A DNA stretch of 64,000 nt from the NCBI RefSeq assembly GCF_024713975.1, contig NC_091112.1:9160001-9224000 (forward strand), written 5' to 3'. A program made the translations under genes and the position numbers. Positions 58,596 through 64,000 of this stretch are shown here, in pieces. The stretch is from Paralichthys olivaceus. Lineage: Eukaryota; Chordata; Actinopteri; Pleuronectiformes; Paralichthyidae. Under the pieces are notes generated by a model. It saw only the letters and a list, made by a program, of their open reading frames with translations. It was not told the origin of the DNA and did no database searches. How positions within the stretch are numbered: position 1 is the first letter of the stretch; each line of letters opens with the position of its first letter.

Positions 58596-60148
58596 ATGGG
58601 GGACCCGACTTCACGAAGAAATCAAACAAGAAATCGACTTCGAGCTCAACTTCGGAAGAAAAGGGAATCTTTGGCTGATCAGTTTGACTTCAAGATTTAT
58701 ATAGCCTTCGTTTTCAAGGAAAAGGTTTGTTGGCAAAGTGGAAGCCTCCAGTAATTCTTGGAACTTTTCCTCACATACACCTTGTGTATAAATGTCTCTT
58801 TCCATCTCGGTCTATGTCATTATGCAAAGCCAAAAAATTATATTCAATGTTTGTGTTTTTTCTCTTGTTTTCTGTCCTAACAGAAGAAGAAGTCTGCCCT
58901 CTTTGAGGTAGCTGAAGTTGTGCCAGTGATGACCAACAACTACGAAGAAAACATACTACGAGGTGTGCGGGATTCCAGCTACTCTCTCGAGAGTTCAATA
59001 GAACTCCTGCAAAAAGATGTTGTGCAGCTACACGCACCCAGATACCAGTCAATGCGAAGGGTAAGACTGGACCAGCTCAGGATGGGATACTTGGAAGAGA
59101 ATATCAGTGCTGTTATAATATTGTTATTTCTTTACCAGGATGTGATAGGATGTACACAGGAGATGGACTTCATCCTTTGGCCTCGCAACGACATTGAGAA
59201 GATTGTCTGTCTGCTGTTTTCCAGATGGAAAGGGGCCGATGACGAACCCTTTAGGCCTGTTCAGGTCAGAACTTGACCTTTTTATCAGATTACTCAGATG
59301 CCTGTCGTGATTTGATTCTTATGTAACAGTTGTTCTCACTGAAGTTGTATTATTGAATTAAGGCTGTGCAGTGTAGGCAAAACATTTTTTTTTATCTTCT
59401 TATACTGATGGACTTTTATCACTTCTCTGCAAACTGCACTGGAAACAAAAAACAACTGACTTTTACATTTTTTTCTATTTGAATCCTTCATGCACAAAAC
59501 AGTTAAATTAAAATAACAAAAGAACAGCACATCTGACAAGGTGGTCATCTTAATACATCAGCTATTGAGTGGCAGTACCATTAATAAACTAATTATTGGA
59601 CTGGAAACCTTGTTCTGTCTGCTTTAAATAACTTAGTTTTGACATTCAGGCCCTATTCACATTGTGCAAAAACAAAAAATGGATGAATCATTTTAATTTG
59701 ATGTCTATGGTCAACTATCCTTCATCTGGATGTAACAATATTTTCTTCTTGTTGCACATTTTTGTCCTCCGTCCAACAGGCCAAGTTTGAATTTCATCAT
59801 GGAGACTATGAGAAGCAGTGCTTGCACGCTCTGGGTCGGAAAGACAAGGCTGGAATGGTCATGAACAACCCAACTCAGTCTGTATTTCTCTTCATGGATA
59901 GACAGCACTTACAGGTGAGTGAGTCAATTGAAATTGAGATGTAACCGGTTTGAAAGGCTGAAACCATGGACAGCTTTCAAACTCACTTGACCACAAACAT
60001 TCTCTGTCGACCTCTGTTGCAGACTCCTAAAACCAAGGCCACAGTTTTCAAGTTGTGCAGCCTCTGCTTGTACTTGCCCCAGGACCAGCTGACCTGCTGG
60101 GGTGTGGGAGACATCGAGGATCACCTCCGCCCATACATGCCTGATTAA
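58596..60148 (+). CDS. c6orf62: C6orf62 homologue, conserved vertebrate protein of unknown function
   Basis: Five exons, 58596-58724, 58884-59060, 59139-59264, 59780-59914 and 60023-60148, join in phase 0 throughout. They total 693 nt and 230 residues (human 229). The start [20 protein letters not shown], the stretch [20 protein letters not shown], the block [40 protein letters not shown] and the end [11 protein letters not shown] are nearly identical to human C6orf62. The first 25 residues are strongly basic; the rest looks like one compact alpha/beta domain, with no signal peptide or membrane segment. No catalytic motif is apparent and I assign no function. The start is the only ATG that matches the family and has C at -1 and G at +4. 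A 5' intron probably ends at the acceptor ccttttttcag near 58430. Confidence 0.96.
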
Positions 60149-61380
60149 GGCTTCCAGCTCCACCCAGCCACATAGGGAAAAGCCCCTCCCTTTCCTTTTG
60201 CCTAAGCCTTCAGAAGCAAATTGATGTACTCATCTCCACCCGTTTCCTTTTAAAAGATTTGAACTTGTGCTTGGATCTCTCCTTTTTTCCCCTTTTTTGT
60301 TACCTACTCGTTCTCCCCTCCCTGACCTGAGGCTGATTCCGTTCCCATCCTTGGTTTTCTCCCTCATGTCCCAACGTTTCCCCTCTTCTCTCTGCCATCA
60401 TTTTTGTTGGTTGCCCCATTTTTTTTGTTTTGTTTTGTTTTTTTCTCCCTCTTTATTCCCCTCCTACTCACTCATCCATTCTTGTTTATTTGAACCTGCA
60501 CGAACATTGATTTTGAGTGGTTGGTTGTTCGCTTGGAGCCGCACTGTCAACAGCACCGGTCATTGAAGGAACTCTTTATGTTGCATCAGAACAGGAACAA
60601 ACAATACCCAGGTCTTCACGGTGGTTCTCAGATGGACGTGTTTTATATCCTTGTTGTCATAAGAAAGGATTGTTAAAGCTTGTTTGTAATGTCATTGGGG
60701 TTTCTAGAACAACTTTACACAATCTTTTGACCAAGGACAGGTGTGATTAGGTGTTAAATCACCTGTATACACAAAAATAACAAGATGAACAATATTTGTC
60801 AAATCATATGGTGTAGGAATTGCTTCTTATAAACTGCCTTAGTTCTTTTTTTCCGCTGGACTTTAAAAGATGTTTTGGTGTCATTTGCTTTTCTCTGAAA
60901 CACGCTAGGCAGGCCTTTGCTAAAATCTCAAGTTACTTGAAAGGCATTGTACACAAAGGTGAGACATGAAGGTCATTGTCACCGTTCAAGCTGGCCGTTC
61001 GTGCACTATTCAAGCTACTGAAATCTGATACTTTACATTTTGTTTTATTCGGGATGTGGGTTGGTGAGAAACTGAGATGTGTAAGATTTAATGTTTAACA
61101 TACCTAACAAAAGTTGCTGAAAGCTAACGGATCTTAGTTTAATTTGACCTAGTAAAATTAAGATATTTCCTGCCATGCTCATTTAAATCAAAATTGGGTT
61201 TTGCAGGCTTGCTTGTCAAAGAATAAGTACATAGCACATATAATTTTGCTCATTGTTGATTCTGTGTGTTCAGTTCAAAGATTATAAGGCGTGTAACTTC
61301 TGTTTTTTTTTTTCTGTTGATGAATCTCAAATCAATACTGCTGAGCATATCCCAATACAGTGCAAATTCTGAAAGCATAA
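60149..61380 (+). other. c6orf62: c6orf62 3' UTR and convergent intergenic region
   Basis: After the stop at 60146-60148 there is a pyrimidine-rich stretch (60270-60480, mainly C and T with poly-T runs), then AT-rich sequence. I find no canonical AATAAA on the plus strand before the acot13 3' end, so the c6orf62 cleavage site is undetermined. No repeat or second gene was seen. Confidence 0.45.
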
Positions 61381-61389
61381 CTCTTTGTC

Positions 61390-61676
61390 CATTTCTTTTA
61401 TTGCATGTGCATGAGTCAGTAATACAGTAAGAACATCAGAATTGACTGACCACAGTCCTACATTTTCCTCTGTGACTGTTGATAACAAATACTCAACTGT
61501 TGTAACCAGCAGTGGGTGGTATTATGGCGTTCACTCACCACTTGTTTTTTACACAATATGTGACCTTTTCAAACTATTTACAGGCAAACGTTGGTTTAGT
61601 TTTTATCTCAGAGTCCCATGTTTTGACAGTACATATATGATAATGTATTTATTACAAATGGATCAGTGGGGCCAGT
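61390..61676 (-). other. acot13: acot13 3' UTR
   Basis: Two minus-strand AATAAA hexamers follow the stop. One lies only about 25-30 nt downstream (near 61650) and is too close to be the main signal. The other is near 61400 (gcaataaaag) and would give a 3' UTR of about 280 nt. No coding sequence was seen. Confidence 0.45.
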
Positions 61677-62999
61677 TTAGCTGCTGCCAAGGTGCTTAGT
61701 GTGTCTTCCTTGTGCAATAGGCTTCCCAGTGGCCTTGTTGATGAGGTCTACAGTGGCAAACGCCAGCGTCCGTCCTTGCTTAAGAACCTGAGCAGTAATG
61801 ACGACCTCCTCTCCTATCTTGGCAGCATTCATATATCTGTAAGACAGTGCAGGCTGTGGTTAATTAATCTTCAACAGCATGGGTGGGTCAAGAAGCTGAA
61901 GGTAAAGGTCAACAATACATACATACAAGCCTGGAGGTAAATTCAACACTACATTTTATGACAAGCCAAGATCACACACACCTACAGGTTACTAGGGTCA
62001 TAAAAATCATGGAAGATAATTAACAAAGCACGAAGCTGTAGATTCAATTAATCTTGAGCTTTATTCCTGGGTATTTAGGGGTTTTCAGTAATGAGAGCTT
62101 GAGTTAAAAATACTGCAATTAATATTCTGCACATGGTTTTATGTAGGTTATAGTCTTTTTTAGAATCAATACATTCATTTGTCAAATAATAACAAAATAC
62201 ATAAAAAATTCAAAAATATAATATATTCAGTATAACAGCGTGAAGAAAGCTTTCAAATAGCATTTGTTTTTACACAGTACATTTAATTTACAGGATAAAT
62301 AACATTTAACTAAAAACTTGAGCATAAAAATTTTAATAAAAAGATTGAAAGGAATTTTTAGGTAAACCTAGAATTTCTAAGAACTAATGCATTTGTGGAA
62401 GTTTCTTAGTCTTAATGTATTAAGCATTTATGACAGACCTTCACGCTTCATAGTACATAAGTTATATACCATTAAGAACTATACCACCAAACCATGGAGC
62501 TCCTGACACAGTGTATGTTAACCCTCTGGTGATCCCGAGGTTTTAAGGGGATTAATCAGGACTATTATCGATGGACTCACGTTATGTTCATGTCCACACT
62601 GACCCCCGGGGATCCTCTCTCACTGTGCATGATCGCCATGGTGGAGATGACATCGACCAGGGTGGCTGTCAGCCCGCCGTGCAGCGTCCCTCCCCGGTTG
62701 GTGTGCTCCTCCTCTACCCGCATCTCGCACACCATCTTACCCGGGCTGGCGGACAAAATGTCCACCTGAGGAAAACACACGTGAAGCGAAGAGTGTGTGA
62801 GCGACAGAGACTGGAAGAACGGGAATCAGCGGGCGGCAGGTTGGGTTCAAATATGACCACAGCCTCGAGGAAAGTCCTTAAAACGGTGGAGAAATATCAC
62901 AGTGTGTGTCGTTACCTTGCTCAACACTCGGTCGAAACCCGGAGTGTCCACCATTGCTCTCATTAATTGTTTTATCGAGTTTAAAGACCGTGAAACCAT
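61677..62999 (-). CDS. acot13: Acyl-CoA thioesterase 13 (THEM2), hotdog-fold thioesterase
   Basis: Minus-strand exons 62999-62916, 62765-62581 and 61836-61677 total 429 nt and give 142 residues (human 140). The start MVSRSLNSIKQLMRAM is followed by FDRVLSK at the first junction. Then come ASPGKMVCEMRVEEEHTNRG, GTLHGGLTATLVDVIS, GSPGVSVDMNITYMNAAKIG and the end IAQGRHTKHLGSS. The paaI-type hotdog signature HGG is at about 57-59. Residues matching the human catalytic Asn50 and Asp65 are present as Asn51 (HTN) and Asp66 (LVD). Known role: hydrolyses medium- and long-chain acyl-CoA at mitochondria and in the cytosol, as a homotetramer, and associates with PC-TP. All introns are GT-AG. It is convergent with c6orf62 and divergent from tdp2. 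Confidence 0.96.
61837..62580 (-). other. acot13: acot13 intron 2
   Basis: Very AT-rich, without CpG or a recognised repeat. Splice sites are ac|gtgagt at the donor and cttacag at the acceptor. Confidence 0.6.
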
Positions 63000-63385
63000 A
63001 TTTTACTCCTGCTTAATACAACCAATGTCAAACTTCTGTTTACCTCCCACCGGAAACCACAGCGTGACATAATCCGTCCGGGTGAAACATGAGCTCCTTC
63101 TTGTTTGGACCTGTTGAAGCTAATGTGTTCGCTAGCATGAATATAAAGTAAAATGCGCAGCAACTGCAACTATATGTAGAAATATGTATTTTTAAATATT
63201 CACGTAGCGTAAAGTTGTATTTATTTGCTTGGTTTTTGTTTTAGTTTGTTTTAGCTAGCTATTTAGCAGCTTGACCCGGAAGATTTTCGCTGGTGCACCT
63301 GATAGAACTTGCAGAGCAAACAGGGAGCATGATATTTACATTGGATTTAGTTTCCCTGTGTGGTTAAATCTGGTGGCGACGCAAC
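63000..63385. promoter_or_regulatory. Bidirectional promoter of acot13 and tdp2
   Basis: The two start codons (62997-62999 on minus, 63386 on plus) are 386 bp apart and point away from each other, so both leaders and core promoters must fit here. An ETS-like ACCCGGAAG is at 63274-63282 and another CCGGAA core is near 63050. No TATA box is placed sensibly for either gene. The same head-to-head arrangement occurs in human TDP2/ACOT13. Confidence 0.65.
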
Positions 63386-63742
63386 ATGGCGTCCACATCT
63401 GACTCGGACAAAGCGTCAGTTTCTAACGTGGAGGAAAGCAGGAGCCGTCTCTGCGAGGAATTTGTGGCCATAGCAGGATCGGACAGCGCCGCGGCTCAGA
63501 GCTACCTGGCTTCAAATGGCTGGGAGATGGAGGTGCGGTGGTTAGCTTAGCTGCATCATGACCAGGGGACCTTAGCCTTTAGCTTGTAAACACTGCTCAT
63601 TTCATTTCCTCCATCAGAAAGCGTTGAACTCGTTCTTTGAGGCAGACATGGAGCGGATATTCGAGGCAGAAGATTTTCCAGAGACGGACGCCAGGCCTGA
63701 AACCAAGAGGAAGAAGGTTGAAGAAAAACCTGCAGAACCATG
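63386..63742 (+). CDS. tdp2: Tyrosyl-DNA phosphodiesterase 2 (TTRAP), N-terminal part, cut by window edge
   Basis: Exon 1 is 63386-63532 (49 codons, MASTSDSDKASVSNVEESRS, then RLCEEFVAIAGSDSAAAQSY, LASNGWEME). Exon 2 is 63618-63742 (KALNSFFEADMERIFEAEDF and on to KKVEEKPAEP, ending two bases into a codon). The gene continues beyond 64000. The F-A-x-I-x-G-S-D...A..YL..NGWEMEKALNSFFE pattern is the N-terminal UBA domain of TDP2. Human has CDAAVAQCFLAENDWEMERALNSYFE. The catalytic endonuclease/exonuclease/phosphatase domain (TWNIDG...) is not in the window. Known role: removes 5'-tyrosyl adducts left by abortive topoisomerase II; the UBA binds ubiquitin. The exon 1 donor gag|gtgcgg is weak but GT. 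Confidence 0.92.
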
Positions 63743-64000
63743 GTAAGCCCACTTATTCCTGACATATCACTTCGCAGTTAGTTTCACCATCTTTAGTGAA
63801 ACATTGCACATAAGTACGTTCCTGATGTGTGTAAAACGAACGATACTTGCTGATCTTGTCTGGTAAATGTTGGACAACCAAAATGACCCACGACTGAAGT
63901 GGCTTAAGATTGTTTTAAGACCCCTGAGTTTATCAAATTAAAAAAGGAGGAAAGATGTGACAGTTATAGTTATTATTCTGCTTCTGATTTATTTTCTGTC
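63743..64000 (+). other. tdp2: tdp2 intron 2, incomplete
   Basis: Starts with a consensus donor (catg|gtaagc). There is no acceptor or exon-like sequence before the window ends. Confidence 0.7.

Overview
The window is vertebrate, almost certainly teleost fish (probably percomorph), nuclear DNA. It has split genes with GT-AG introns, long CA/GT microsatellites, and several degraded repeats of the type seen throughout bony-fish genomes. The genes were recognised by reading exons through their splice sites and comparing the translations with remembered vertebrate orthologues. No database search was run.

Five protein genes are present, in the order ripor2 (+), gmnn (-), c6orf62 (+), acot13 (-), tdp2 (+, cut by the right edge). 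This is the human chromosome 6p22 block TDP2-ACOT13-C6orf62-GMNN-RIPOR2 read from the other side, with every relative orientation kept. It gives two convergent tail-to-tail pairs (ripor2/gmnn and c6orf62/acot13) and two divergent head-to-head pairs (gmnn/c6orf62 and acot13/tdp2). The divergent pairs have short, probably shared promoter regions.

Layout: 1-2880 is upstream DNA with old repeats and CA tracts. From 2885 to about 52950 is ripor2. Its 23 coding exons join in frame from 3078 to 50557 and give 1122 residues. A 27-kb first intron contains a CpG-rich block ending in a splice donor at 14967, which looks like a second promoter and a non-coding first exon. Exons 2-23 lie between 30206 and 50557. 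From 53170 to 56940 is gmnn (228 residues, six coding exons and one non-coding exon). From about 57060 to 61300 is c6orf62 (230 residues, five coding exons). From about 61390 to 63020 is acot13 (142 residues, three exons). From 63386 onward is tdp2 (the first two coding exons, covering the UBA region).

The genes have no common pathway. ripor2 encodes a RhoA inhibitor needed for hair-cell stereocilia, muscle and leukocyte polarity. gmnn encodes geminin, the Cdt1 licensing inhibitor. acot13 encodes a hotdog-fold acyl-CoA thioesterase. tdp2 encodes the 5'-tyrosyl-DNA phosphodiesterase. c6orf62 is highly conserved but of unknown function. They are linked by old synteny and not by a shared operon-like function.

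I found no new multi-gene system. The points most worth checking are the second ripor2 promoter, a GC-AG intron in ripor2, a 24-nt ripor2 microexon with a TG tract against its acceptor, the compact shared promoters, and the paired copies of several unnamed dispersed repeats.
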